DNA of 64,000 bases, from assembly GCA_023101725.1 (NCBI GenBank), contig JALJCO010012618.1, forward strand, positions 1 to 64,000, in the 5' to 3' direction. Below the pieces are notes generated by a model. It had not been told where the DNA came from. It did not search any database and saw only the letters and a list, made by a program, of their open reading frames with translations. The translations under genes were made by a program, and so were the position numbers. Below are positions 11,951 to 24,864 of the stretch, piece by piece. The stretch's first letter is position 1. The number at the start of each line of letters is the position of its first letter. Source of the stretch: Atherinomorus stipes. Its lineage: Eukaryota; Chordata; Actinopteri; Atheriniformes; Atherinidae.

Positions 11951-12349
11951 ACTGTTTTTAAGGACCCATTTTAAATGAAATGGCCATATGTTTCCTTTTT
12001 ATCACTTTTTTAAAAAAGCACCACTAACATTGGCAGATTTTTTATTTAAGCGCCTCCCAACAGCAGCTAATTCAGCATTCATCTTGCATCCTCCCTGAAC
12101 TCTGGGCCTCTCTCTCTCTGGGTAAAAACCAGTCCAATGTTCACTCTTGTCTTATCTATTGCTTCATCTCTTTCTCTTTTTCTTTTCCTCTCCTCCTCAG
12201 ACAATGTCTTGCATTTTGAGTTCTTCCACATGAATCAGCCAAGATGCACATTCGAAACAGCCAGAGTGTTGATATGATATCCAGTTGCTAGAGTGTGACA
12301 AGGTGCATAAAGGGAACACAGCTAGAAAGTGATGCAACATCCTAGAAAA

Positions 12350-12480
12350 AAAGTTGTGAAGTGTAGTCTCTCAATGTCGAGACACTACTGGGCAACAACA
12401 ACGCCAGGAATGTAAAAAATAAATGTCACTGTGCCATCAAAACGACTCAGAAACACATTCTTGATGTCAAAAAGTCATAG
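12350..12480 (+). repeat. Unnamed dispersed repeat, copy 3
   Basis: Shares gtgccatcaaaacgactcag and aacacattcttgatgtc-type sequence with copies 1 and 2. The remaining DNA from 11950 to 13131 shows no gene. A pyrimidine-rich acceptor-like site at 12170-12200 leads into a frame with no recognisable product. Confidence 0.5.
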
Positions 12481-13131
12481 TCCAACTTTCCTTCGGGATA
12501 AATAAAGTCTATCTTAAAGCAGTTTAAACTGATGTCTAAACATGACACTTATTACAAACTCCAGTGAACTAGAATTTTTTCACCACCTACACAGGGGGGA
12601 TTTTAATTAAGCTCTGTCAAGCCAAAAATGCAACGTCTACAGACTACAGGCCACTGATAGGCCAAGGAGTGAAGTCACTGGGAGAAACATGAGAACAACT
12701 CCTTTACAAGAATCCAGCCGAACTTTCTTTGTTTCAGCTTGCCACCTGCAAGGATCTTGCTTTTTACCTCGAGTCTAAGCAGGCAAACAATCTCAATTTC
12801 CATCGCATAGAAAAGATGTCACAGGACTTTGAGGCAGCCTTACTGTGATAGCCACACCCACCCAAGGGTAAACAGAGAAGGATCGAGTCTTTACTATCGA
12901 GTTGTTTGTCTTTTGGCTCTTTCAGTTGAATCTTGAAAATGTTGTCTTCGTATTTACATTTATTTTACTCGTACTGATTCACCCCCCTGTTGAGAATATA
13001 GAGGTGGGTTACACCCTGAACAAGTCACAAGTACATCACAGGGCCAACAAAGAGACAAACAACCATGCTCACACTTTCTCCCAGGTTCAATTAAAAAATC
13101 CCCAATTATGTCATTGGACAATGGTAGAAAG

Positions 13132-13684
13132 TTAAAGGTAGAGTCCAGAGTGTTCCCCCGTTTCTGTTTGTAAACTATTCAAACTGAGAGCCCCTCCCCT
13201 CAGGCTAATGGTCACATCACTCTTCAGTCCCAAACATCTCCTTCAAAGCTAGAAAGTGAGTGAAAGCCAAACCAATATTAACCCATGGTTTTCCAGCGTG
13301 CGCTATCTAAAGATCTTTTCGCTGCAAAATACTCCTTTTTCTTCGCTTCATCCGCCATTTTTAACAAGAATTCAAGTGAATCTGGTGTCGGCTCCAGTCG
13401 CCGTTTAAAAAAAGAAAAAAGTTTGATCGGAGAGTTTATCCCAACAGAAGACTGCGCCCTTAGCTCTGTCATTGGCTGGAGACAACACGCAAATCTCCAC
13501 CCAGAAACATCCCAAACAGACCAAAACAAAGGGAAAAGGCAAAATACAGTCAGGGGAGGGGGAGCTGCAAACAAAACTTGCTGTCACACAAAAGCAAAGG
13601 CCCAAAGGTGCGGAATAAGCCAGATTTCACTTTCACAAGTCTAGCGTTTATTTTCAGGGGGGAAACTCTGGACTCTACCTTTAA
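13132..13684. mobile_element. TTAA-flanked inverted-repeat element, 553 bp
   Basis: It opens TTAAAGGTAGAGTCCAGAGT and closes ACTCTGGACTCTACCTTTAA, an inverted repeat of about 26 bp including TTAA at both tips. The two long overlapping frames inside, one per strand, have no family match I know. The pattern fits a piggyBac-type MITE. Confidence 0.8.
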
Positions 13685-16203
13685 AGTTAAAACCATGGTG
13701 TTTTTCAATCTAAAAGCATACTAACTTTCCCTGAACATTTTAGGTGGTGATTGTTTTTTTTTATAAAATTATTTTAAATTCAGTTAAATATTCCATGTGA
13801 AAATCCTCTAAATACTGAGCCCCTGCCTCACCGTATTTTAGTGTTCATTCATCTTAAGATAAATGGAGTATAAATTTTCTCCTAATACCAAAATACCGAG
13901 CGCTGTACAAAGAACATGACAACAGATGTTCAAAAGTAAAGAGGTGAAATAGAGGGGAGGAAGGATTTATGGTGAAGATGAAAAAAAAGATGAGTGGCGA
14001 TTTTGGGAGTGAGTTGTAATGAAGAGTTGAAGCTGACAGCAGAAAGTCCAAGTGGGGGGAAAAGAAATATAATAGAGGTGTTATCTGTACTTAAAGGGTA
14101 GCACATTTCCATTTTGCAAAACTTCACATTTAAAAAGTATTTCATCTGCAGACAACAATCAAGAAGGATTTCCTGAGCTAAAGCAGAAACTTCTGAATAT
14201 CTGTAGGTTCTTATCCGAATAGTAACACGATAAAAGCCAATGCCTTCACCAAGAACATGTGCTTTTGTTTGAAATGGTCAAAATCAGACATATCACCAGA
14301 CCCCCGCAGTCAGACACTTTGGCAGTTCTGAGAGACTTAACGCCCGCTGGCCTCCAGCTCACAGCTGAAACAAAATTTCCTGTCTGTGACCCTTCTCTTA
14401 TTGGTTTACCTCCACACCTGGATGCCAACCTGCCACCTTTGTGAGCAGACAAAGAAGAATGAAGAGAAGAGCACCGGGAGTAAATTCCCATATGGATCTA
14501 ATCCGAGGTTCACATCTGTGCAGGACTTACTGTGCCAGGCACGACAGCATCTGCATGCATGACAAGTCCTCATCATGTTTCACTTGCAGAGTATGCAGGA
14601 AATCCCAGCAAAGCCCTCCGTGAAATGACCTGTCATCTTCATAGAACATCTTGTGCTCTCTTTGATTCTTTCTAAACCTTTCCTTGTTAACGTCTCTGTG
14701 GTACTTTTATTATCAGTTTTCTTAATTTTCCTTGCATGTATATCTGTTTTGCACCCTTCAAATATAAAATATGGTGTCTTATTAATGAACTGTTTTTCTT
14801 TCACCTTGGCTCAACAACCTTAGGGAAAACATAATGTAGATGATAATAGCATTATTTAAATCATTCATCCTTTATTTAGAGTGCTGATGATGTGATTTTG
14901 ACATTTTTTGCCATGTTTTATAGACCAAAACATTCTTCATGATGATCTATAACAGAAACAGGCGTGCCTGCATAAAATAGTTATTTGAAAACATCACTGC
15001 ATTTTTGCACATCTGACCAGACTGTGGCGCTGTTCACCGAACTTTACATGGAGATGCTTTACTCCTCAATATGGATTTTAAGGGGTTTATTGTAGTTTTT
15101 AAGTTATTTTTTCAGTTCTACAGATGGACAGTTACGGCTCAGGCTTCTGATTTATTTTTCCAGTTAATATTTAAAAGCTCATAAGGACGGTGTTAGTTTA
15201 TTTATGTTTTCGACAGATCATAAATACATTAGGAGAGGATAAAATAGGTCACTCTTACTGGTTTAACAGTAAAGGCCGGCAGGCCTCTGTCAATAAAGTT
15301 CCCCTGTTTGTAGACATTGTTTACTGGACGTGATGAGACTTTTATCATATGGAACTGCAGTCACGTCAAGATTATTCTTCATTCCAGTGTTTGCAACACA
15401 AAGCTGTGATGTCCAGCTTTGAAAAGAGACAGTTTCTCTTCAGTTCTTCATGGGACTTCTCAGACATCACATGATTTTTCTGGCTGCTTCCAAAGATGTA
15501 TCCTTCTTTCCATCCTCGTCATTATAAACAGGAACTACTTAAAACTCGACTGGAACCATGTAAGTTGTTATCTTCTCATTTTTAAAGACTAATTATTTAG
15601 CGTAAGTTAGCTAGTGTGCTAGTGGTTAGCCGCAAGCTAATTGTTAGCTGTGGCTGCCTCTCTACTGTCACTTCTGACTCTGTCTTGTACCGGTACAGGT
15701 CTTGGCGAGCTTGGTGCAGGTCTAAGCAGCTCTTTAACAGTTGTGGGTCCGCTTGGTGCTGTTCTGGGTAACTCCTTACAGTTCTCAGTCCGCTCGGTCT
15801 GGGTCTCTGGGAGAAAGTCTTGGAGCTGGCTTCCAGTTCTAAGTCCGGTTCTAACCTGTAAGGTCTGATGCCCCCATATTCCTCAGCATCATCACACCCA
15901 TCTGAACTGGCTTATGATCCCACCACACAAACCAGTTCTAATGTTCTGGAGCATCTTTCATGTTTTTCACCACTTTGATTATACATGTAAAACAATGACA
16001 ACAATAAAAAAACGAAATTGCTTCTACCCGTGACGTCATGTCATGGAGAGGCTAATTGCTAACAGCTAGCGAGCTGCGCCTCTTTAACATCGGATATTTA
16101 TGTGAATATAAGTTTGATTGATTTCTAACTGCACAGAATTACTTGTTTTGCTGTGTTGTTGTATTGCAAAATTACTTGAAGTTAAGGTCATGTCATCAGC
16201 ACT
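13685..16203. other. No gene recognised
   Basis: Single-copy-looking sequence as far as this window shows. A stretch at 15640-15870 has an open frame rich in Leu, Ser and Gly that looks like a degenerate GC-richer repeat (repeated cagttct and gttct-type units) and not a protein domain. Confidence 0.4.
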
Positions 16204-16834
16204 TTAAAGGGATATTGTGTAACAATTGTATATTGTAAGATCCTCGCTAGTACTTTCCATGCTGCGTTTGCGTGAAACCGGGCAGACGGACGACAGCGGC
16301 TGCATGTAAAGGCATCAACAAGTCTCTATGTGAATATGTGGTCTGTCAGTTACTGTTACTTCAGTCCACATTGTCATGGCGATGTCGTATTGTTTCCCCT
16401 GACCCATGTTTACTGTCTTTCTCTCGGCTTCTGTGATTAAAATTACATCTGGTTTGTTACTGACGGCCGTCTGCCCAACTGCACGTCAACCCAGAGTCAG
16501 TGTAACGTTGGGTTCCTCCTCTCTGCACCCGTGGTGACTTTTCAGAGGCATTACCTCGAACTGAGCCGACAACTCCGGTGTCTCTGGTGAGTTTCTGTGG
16601 TTTCCTACTGTCACGCTTCTACTGAACGTAAAAACATGGCGACATGACATGGTAGCCACCACCAAGCCGACCCGTTCCATGTATATATGAATGATACAAA
16701 CGGCAAATTCAGAGCTTACAGGAGCACTTCAGTTTGTTGATGGGAGTGATTACTGATTAATGGAAAAACACTTTTGAACGAAATAATCAATTTTTGTGAA
16801 TAGATAACAGGAGAACTTAACACTATCCATTTAA
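16204..16834. mobile_element. TTAA-flanked inverted-repeat element, about 630 bp
   Basis: The left end TTAAAGGGATATTGTGTAAC and right end (inverted) TTAAATGGATAGTGTTAAG agree over about 15 of 19 bases and both begin with TTAA. No intact frame is inside. Probably a non-autonomous DNA element. Confidence 0.6.
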
Positions 16835-17044
16835 GGCTTCGTTAAGAAGATAATTATGAACCTATTAAAGATTAGTTGAGAGGTTGTAAACCTCTTTACA
16901 CCATAAAGGAGCTAAATGTTTTTATTGTCATGATTTATTTTAAAAAGTGTTCTTATGAAATTGGGATATGATCTTTGTGGTTTCTCTGATGTCAGTGTGA
17001 TTGGTGCTTAAATTAATTTTCATGTTCTCTGTAATGCAAAAATT

Positions 17045-17385
17045 TGATGCATTGTCATAAGATGTCCATAATTGGCCTACCGACATTATTAGCTGATATC
17101 TACATTAAAATGTGAGATAATCAGTATCATTTTTTGTTTTTTTTTTTTTCTTTTGACTGACATTTTTACAAACAAAATCTTGTAATGTCTTGTTGTTCCA
17201 TCACAAATTTTGTGAAAACAAACTCCTTTGGCTGAGTTAAGACTATTCTGGGATCTTTGCTGTTAAAGCAGAATATAGTTGTATCTCTTAAAATATGAGA
17301 GATACAACCTTACAGTTGTCTGCAAAGAATGGTTTTGGTTGATATTGAATATCGGAAATAAACAATATCGAACATCTCTAATTGT
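17045..17385 (-). repeat. Arm of a large inverted repeat (with 19.17-19.46 kb)
   Basis: Read on the minus strand it gives aaggttgtatctctcatatt, gatcccagaatagtcttaac, tcagccaaaggagttt and cgatattg-type ends, matching 19168-19460 on the plus strand. Both arms have the gatatcg/atatcgg-rich ends of a fish hAT-like family. Confidence 0.65.
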
Positions 17386-18639
17386 TATGCATTAATTGTT
17401 TAATTGCTACATTTTTAAGGCTCAAATATTTTATGTCTGTATTTTTCTTTGCAAATTGCAACATGCTCACTTTTTACATAATATGAAACAGTCACAATTT
17501 TGATATACTGTATTACTGTTAAATGTCTGAAAACACCAATATAGAGACAGGGAGGGTGACATAATACTATGTACTATGCAAGAGAACCAAGTTTCACCCC
17601 CATTAACCCAGTATTGTCCAAGAGCTTTTCATCTTTCTGGTATTCTTGCAGTCATGGTTGTTTGAGTTAGACAACAAATCCATGAAAGTCTCATTTCAAA
17701 CTAGCAAACTGAATCGTTTCCCTCCTCCTTTCCTGGCTCTCCATCATCATTTGCTACATCTCTTTTCTCTCTTTTTACCACTGTCCACACTGTACTTTCC
17801 TCCTCCATCACTCCCTCTATACCCTCCAGGCAAGAACACACTTTATGACTGTTCCTCAGAAGTCTCCTGGCCTTAATCCTCCCCGAGCTTATGAGACAGA
17901 GAGACACTTTGCTCCTCACTTCCCTCCCGTTTGATCCCCACATATTGTGCTCTTCTGGTCGGCAGGGAAGAAAGAGACAGGCCTGGGTGAGAGTGAAAGG
18001 TGGAGAAAAGAAATAAACACAGGGCAGAGAGGACAAAGAACAAAGTAGAAGAGAGAGAAAGTGCACTCTGACTTTGCCAGTATGAAAACAACACGTAGCT
18101 TCACTGATGCCAAGATGGATATCTTTTGGTTTTGAAGTCTGGGATGATTTGCCTCAATCCCTAGATTGAAGTTTTGATGCTGTTATTATGTATCGCGCTG
18201 AGAGGAGGATGAAGAGCAGAAGGAGGGATGTTTGATATGAATTCCTGTTGAGGAGGACAGCCATATCAAAGCCAGTGGGCAAATATGATTTGTGATGAAA
18301 CCTGCAAAATATTCTTAAGAATGATGTCTTTGCATGAGAGAGGTAGCACTTTGATCTCTGCTAGCAGGAGCTGACAACACACCCAAAAGATGTTACAAAT
18401 CAAGGAGGAGGGAAAGAGGGAGGCAGAGAGATTTCACATTTCTCTCCAAATGTTTTGATGTCTTTGTCTGATGCATGTCAGAGATTCTCTGGAAATTACC
18501 TCACTTATCATTCCAGGGGAGAAATTATTTGATTGGAGGGGGGAAAGTACAAAATGAAAACTGAGTAGTTTCAAAAAGCTGTGTGTGGTATATGGATACA
18601 GCTTTGTTCATGTGTGTGCGTGACTGGTGATTTTTCTTT

Positions 18640-18960
18640 CTTTGTCTAGGAAGGACAATACTACACCCCCTCAAATGAGAGCATCTTGAAGGATTCCTGA
18701 TCTTTGTGGATGGCAAGCTGGCACCTGACGGCTGGACAAAGCAGAGGTTAAGAGGTTGGGTGTCAAGGGTCAGGAGCAGAAGCCTGACGTGGAAGCAGAA
18801 AAGACTCGTCAACCACCTCAAGGGGGTAGACCACACGGTCTATCCCCATGGGAGGCAGGAGAGCTGTTGTTTTTTTCTTTTTATTTGAATGTTTAATAAA
18901 TCCCCTGCATGTTTGATCTGTCTGCCTCTACTTTTATTGGTCCACCTGTAACATTTGGCA
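18640..18960 (+). repeat. Possible LTR or terminal exon remnant with AATAAA
   Basis: There is an acceptor-like site (ctttctttgtctag at 18651), a GC-richer stretch, then gtttaataaatcccc at about 18890 and a segment ending gtaacatttggcaccat. The last part resembles an LTR end followed by a primer-binding-like tggcacc, as in BEL or gypsy retroelements. No partner LTR or gag/pol sequence is seen, so a 3' gene end is not excluded. Confidence 0.3.
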
Positions 18961-19167
18961 CCATGAAGCTACGCTTGCGTTCTAAGGATGAAGCTAGACA
19001 TGGCACCAGTTTGAGCAAAATATTAACATCTGTGTCCCACCTGCTAACAAGCTAACATACCGACCATTTTCAACATCTCAAACAATCATTTTATCACTCA
19101 TATGTCTTATTCTTATTGATCTCTGATTGTTTACTAAATTGTTTGCCAAACCAGAAAAAAAAAGATA

Positions 19168-19460
19168 AAATTAGGAATGTTTGATACTGGCTTTTTTTTT
19201 TCTTTTTTTTGATGGTATCCAATATACCGATATTGTTACACTTAATTTCTGATATCCGATATCAACTGATACCAATCTATGTAAACAACTGTGAGGTTGT
19301 ATCTTTCATATTTTGAGAAATATGACTATAGCTAAGATCCCAAAATAGCCTTAACTCAGCCAGAGGAGTTCATTTTGGACATCTGTCTGCTATATATCAG
19401 ATACTAGCAGGTGTTAGCCGACATGTGGCTAATTATGATGTTTCTGACAACTTGGTAACT
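19168..19460 (+). repeat. Arm of a large inverted repeat (with 17.05-17.39 kb)
   Basis: Inverted partner of 17045-17385: aggttgtatctttcatattt, taagatcccaaaatagcctt and aactcagccagaggagttca are shared. About 1.8 kb of unrelated DNA separates the arms. Confidence 0.65.
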
Positions 19461-19619
19461 TAACCAACAACTTAAAACCAGACGTATTATAGGAAGCTTC
19501 AAAGCAAGTCAGTCTGTAGCAGCAGGAGCTGCACCGTGGTCACATGACTCTGAAAGGAATGTTGGGATATGCAGTTCGCCACGACAAAGAAGGACTTTTC
19601 TACATGCAGGCCCAATGCT

Positions 19620-20170
19620 AATGGAATGAGATTTTGTAAAAAAAAAAAATTTTGTTAAAAGTGAAGAATCAAATTACACTTTTTGGGGTTTTGGGTGTAT
19701 AATATGATCTTTGGTAATGGGGGGGATGAGAATGGGGGGGGAAAAAAATTTGTTGGGTTTTTAGTTTGTTTTTCTTCAGAAACAGTTGAATCAGACAGCA
19801 GGCTATCATTCTTGGTTCTAACATTCTAAAATTATTATTTTCAAAAATTATTTAGAAGCCCCCTCTCTCTTCTAGTTATGTCCCCCCTTTCCTTTTTAGT
19901 TCGGGTGGGAGGGTAGTAGTAACTGGGGGTGGAAAAGGAAAAACCGCGGGGGGGGGGGGGTGAAATGAAAGTTTTTATTTTTATCTTTTGTGTGTGGGGG
20001 CTTATGTTGCTGGTTGCTGGCGCGGCGCGATGGGAAAAGGGTTATGGGGGGGGTGCGCGGTGGGAGGGGTTGGGAAAATCGGAGAACGGGTTATGCAGTG
20101 CAACAAATACTGTTTTTACTGCTATGTCATCACTCCTTTAAAATTAAAAAACAGTTGAATCAGACAGCAG
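19620..20170. other. Low-quality-looking stretch with homopolymer excess
   Basis: It carries long pure runs of G (12 in a row near 19950), repeated gggg blocks, A runs, and a direct repeat (acagttgaatcagacagcag at 19787 and 20152). The frames at 19929 and 19990 come from the G runs. I read this as sequencing or gap-filling error, not biology. Confidence 0.55.
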
Positions 20171-22559
20171 CTTATCATTCTACGTAGTTCTATCATTCTA
20201 CTACGTAATTCATTTGCTTCAATTAGAGCACACTATCAAGCAAACAGCCCCCCCCTCCCCCCGGCTGTGGAGGTTGGCACCTGTTTCCGCCTTTGTCAGA
20301 GATCATCTAGCTATTTGTCGATGTAGCTGTTGTCTATTGTGTTGTGTCGTTGTGACTTGCGGTGATATTAGACATGTTTGATATTACTGCAAGCCCAAGA
20401 CCAGGAAAAGACTGATATAAAACAGATTACCACCTTAGACTTAAGGATTGAGACCGCAGGCGCGCGCTCCGACTCCATTAAAACTTTCTAAAAAATTTAG
20501 AAAGTTTTAATCCCAGTCTTTAGTCTGGGATGGTGAAAATTGTTTGGTGTAAGCCCAGCATAAGGAAGACAACATTGCAGAGTACTAGACTCAGCTTGTA
20601 TTTTATGTGTTGATGATCAGATCGACCAGAGGGATACTGAGTTTGGTTGTTAATTAGCATATCTCACTAAAAACTAGAGGGAACTCAGTAAACTTTGGCA
20701 ACTTCAGTGAGTAGCTGCTTAAAAATGTTAAAGAAATGGATGAGATGTCTTTGCCATGGATAATTGTTATAAATATTACATCATTTGTGGCATCGTCTTA
20801 TTTCAAGTACATATTTGCATTATGTCACAGAGCACAGCATAAAACTCACCAAGCTCACACTTGACCTTTTAGTTGCCATATGACATCTGCAAATGTCCAG
20901 GATGTAGTAGCCTGATATGAAAACAAGCAGTGACAGTACAGTGAACCATCTCTCTAGGTACAGTCCCATGGGTTTTCTCAAACGAACTAGACTTGAACAA
21001 TCTGGATTCTCGCTGCAGGGGTCCGACAGCTCTGCACTCTCATGGTTGTGTTCTAAAATGTTTGAGCACTAAACTCTCGTCACCACAACATGACGCAAAT
21101 AGCAAGCACCCGCATAACTCCAGTCCTTTCCTTTCCTGTCCTTTCCCAACCCTTCACCCCACCCTTTTCGTGTAACCGTTCTGGACTTTGTGATCGTGCA
21201 ACTGTTCCGAAGTTTTGGCACAGTCACATGGCACATAAAATGTGCATCTAATCCCATTTCTAGACTCGGGAACAATTTAATCGTGACAAAGATGTCCTTG
21301 TGACCTTGCTAACTGCCAGATGTAATCCAGCATCCACACATCAATCCCAAATCACGCAGTAATCTCTGCCACAACTAAAACACAAGAAATATTGAAAAAG
21401 GTGCAATAAAAATGTTTGATTCTGGAAATTCAGGAAGTACATGTCAATAGATCCAGTTCATTGTTAGGGGGCCCTGTAGAAACAACCCCCATTTGCAAAG
21501 GAATCACATCAAGAAAGCTGGTAGTAACTGAAAAAACAAAGGTAGTAGTAGTAGTAGTTTCGATACAGTTTAAGCTGCAAACAGTGACCGAAACTCTCCA
21601 AACACACCAGTTCATACTAGAGTTGGATTTAGCTCTGTGCTCCACATTTGAAGCATTGTAAAGGAAAGTTTATGGGTAATAAAGAGGAAAGTCATTGTAG
21701 TCCTCACTAGGGAACTGTGTGGCCCTCTCTTTAAAGTTTGACCCCCTTTATGGAGACTTCAATGAAGCACATTTACTTCTTTCAGTTATGCAAGGGGTCA
21801 TATAATTTTCTGATGCTGGCTGGATGTCTTTCAGAGGAAATTAAGCACATTTGGCTCTCGCATCAGGGCACATTGTTTGCGCATTTGTGGTTTGAAAAAA
21901 TTCTTTTTAAAATTAACCTCTTTTTTGAAGAAATCAGATTGCTTTTGACCAATGTAGAACTAACCTATATTGTTTGAGTTAATTTAAGCTTGGATGAAGC
22001 ATCAACTTAAGAAATCTTTGGAGACTCAGTCGGTTTGCAGGATGTTTTCAACTACTTGATTGTGAAAACTCTGCTGACCCATTCACTGAAAAGCACTTAG
22101 CCTATTCTCTTCATGTTCATTGAATAGTAAAAGACAAATTTATTATCAGCCCAGTGGCCCATTCTGCCCCTTCCTCTATATCCACCCCTCTATGAGACAT
22201 TTCTTTTTTCTTCTCTCTTTTCTCTCCACTGACAGGAGTTTTAGTATCTACACGGAGACCTCCATAATTCAAGTTAGCTCAACTCAGAGGAGCAAAAAGA
22301 AGACTTTGTGGATGGTTTTACAATATTGACACTTGAAGAGAAGATTGAGAGCACATTTAAAATTCCAGATGTGGTATTGGCTGATAGATTGATAGAGGCA
22401 GTGTTCATTTGAATCTGTTTTTGTCCTGTCTGTCATGCCGGGCACATTTTTTGATTCCCTCTATGGAGATTTGTAGAATTGTGAGGCAAAAACAGTGAAA
22501 AACATAAAAGCTACAACACAATTTAATTTATGTGGATAACCATGTGGGCAGTGTTTTAG
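20171..22559. other. No gene recognised; one short perfect hairpin
   Basis: The hairpin aaaactttctaaaaaattta/gaaagtttt lies near 20478-20506. A short (TAG)n run lies at 21541-21558. No exon with family features was found. Confidence 0.45.
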
Positions 22560-22955
22560 CTTTTTCTTTCAGGCACTCCAGGGACAACTCTGCAGTGGCA
22601 GGCAGGTCCCATGGCCTCATCAGCTTCACCTGTGCCACTACTCCTCACCTGCAGTTCATCTCCTCATCAACCATCAGCTTAAAAGATGCTTTCCCTCTTC
22701 CATTCACTGCTGGTTCTTCTACTTGCCATTTGTGATAGTGAGAACCAGCCTCAACATTCTGTCTCTGTGAGTTTCTGCACTAACCTTATTCTTCTACCAG
22801 GATTTTCTGCCTGCTGCTACCTGTCTCTGTAGTGTCTGTTTTTCCTGCAACCTGCCAGCTACACCTTTGGATGTCCCCCAGCTCATTGGCCAATAAATTC
22901 TTCCTGAGAGTTCTGCATTTGGGTACCTCTGTTCCGCTGACAAGTCATAACAATA
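22560..22955 (+). repeat. Gypsy-like LTR remnant
   Basis: Features typical of fish gypsy LTRs occur in order: a stretch of cacctgcagttcatctcc and catcaaccatcagctt, pyrimidine-rich leader, ggccaataaattcttcctga as polyadenylation signal, and agttctgcatttgggt near the end, followed by tcataaca. No internal coding region or second LTR is seen, so this would be a solo or broken LTR. The 5' boundary is uncertain. Confidence 0.5.
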
Positions 22956-24077
22956 ACATGCTGTTGCCTCTGAGAGTGATTAAAATGCATACATACACAA
23001 TAAAGAGTAGTGATGTAGCACTCTTCGTAGACAAAACTGGGCGTGGCACTCAAGCAAAATCTAAATAGACCTTTACTTTAGGTGAAACCAAGAACTTCTT
23101 AGTTAACCCTTTCTTTGTCTGATACTACAAAAAGGAATCATGTTGTGACCGCTCAATGCTCCAGATTGCCAGACTAAAGTTTGGTCTGGCTGCCAAAACA
23201 TAAAATAGAAAGCTTGGGTCTCTATTTAAAGAAGTGATGACACAGCAGTATAAACTATTTCATGTAGCTGATATTGCTGTGTATGTCAATTGTCCAATGA
23301 AAATAAGTCACTTTTTACAACGGGGGGTTGTTTGGGCATGCAAGATTTCCCTCCTCAGTAAAAGGGTTACATTAATGACATGCAGGTCTACCCGACGCAA
23401 CCTAGTTACTTCACTCTGATTGGCTACACCTTATTTGCATGGAACCTTATTTGGAAAACTGGCTCAACCTGCCAGTAGCTAGCAGTCAGCGTTTGCTAAT
23501 GACTATCTGTTAGCATCATAGGCCCTTCAGACGGGGAACGAGTGTTTATCAGACAAGACAGCATTTAAAAAAACAATTAAACTCACGGGTAATGACAACG
23601 TTGTGGTAGCCTCCTTCAGCAGAGAAGTTTCTGTTTTTTTTTTTTTCCCACAATGGTGGATTACAATGTTGCATTCACGCTGCACAAGCTATGGCATAAC
23701 AATATGGCTCGATAATATGGCTTTAGCTGACAATTCTCCCCCACCATCTTCTTTTCACGCTTGTCTACATGTGTCGTGTGAGGGTCTGCACACTTCAGAG
23801 TGCACAGACTACATAGGCTACTAAGTGCCCTACGTAGTCCATGCACTCCAGCAGCCTAACTTTTTGGAAATGAGACAGCCAAGCTTTCAGAATTTCCCAT
23901 AATGCTCCAGTCCCATTGCCTAGCAACTGCAGATTCAACAACCTACCTGGTGCACTTCAGATACGATTTGAAAATTAAATGGAGCCAAGCATTTTATTCC
24001 TTCTCATTTATCATTACCTAAACATTAACACAACATTAACCGGTCGTTTACACAGACTGAGTTGGTTCTCTTATTTC
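22956..24077. other. No gene recognised
   Basis: Several short frames on both strands without family features. A T run lies at 23634-23646. Confidence 0.4.
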
Positions 24078-24762
24078 TTAAAGCAGAACTCAGTAACTTT
24101 TTCACCTCAATAAATGCTTTTCAGAATTCCCGTGGGGCTAAATACAGTGTTTACGGAGCAATTCGATGTTTCCCAGTCTCCCCTCAGTGTCTCTGGTCTG
24201 TAAGCGGCACTTGCAAGTCTGCCTAAGCAGACCCGACACAGGTCTTACGACAACAGAAACTGCTGTACGGCACTCAGGTCCTCTATCCACCGAGCTGCTT
24301 CCAGCACTGGTTTGCGCCAGAACCAGACTAAAAAACGGTTCTTTAGCTTCCCACCACCTAAACACCGACTCCTGGCTCTCAAAACCAACTCTTTGCTGGA
24401 CCAGAGTGAAGATCTGGTTCACGTAGGTTGTGCTGCCTGGGCACCGGGTGGAGCAACATCAAGCCTCACGGCCGAATAGGCTCAATACTCACTTGTCATG
24501 TCCGCAAAAAGTAAATAAAAGTTTGTATTCTTACCTGCTACCTGCCAACACCAGAGAAAAATATAATCTACGCCTTATTTACCCGTTAAACATGAGTAAA
24601 ACGTCCCATTGCAGGAGACACAGGACTCTGCTTTGACCAGAGGGAGACAAGCCGCTGCTACCAACGTAGCAAAGCAGCATCAAAAAGCTAGTAAAAGCTT
24701 AGAAATATAATCAGGGATCAGAATACCGGTAAGACAGGTGGAGAAGACGTCTGTGTGGGGGG

Positions 24763-24796
<34 letters not shown>

Positions 24797-24864
24797 CGAA
24801 GTTTACAAGAGTGAAAGAACGCCACTAGGGGGAGCCCCAAGCTAAAGTTACTGTTCTGCTTTAA
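24078..24864. mobile_element. TTAA-flanked inverted-repeat element, about 790 bp
   Basis: The left end TTAAAGCAGAACTCAGTAAC and right end (inverted) TTAAAGCAGAACAGTAACTTT show a clear terminal inverted repeat with TTAA tips. The overlapping frames at 24138-24426 are on opposite strands over the same DNA and are not considered genes. A G run sits near the right end. Confidence 0.75.
24757..24794. repeat. Poly-G tract
   Basis: About 37 bases, all G except one A. Such tracts often mark sequencing difficulty. It lies inside the 24078-24864 element. Confidence 0.9.

Noticed and set aside
17701..18113. Three overlapping minus-strand frames with hydrophobic starts
   Set aside because: They come from purine-rich plus-strand DNA read as Leu/Ser/Phe; low complexity, no family features.
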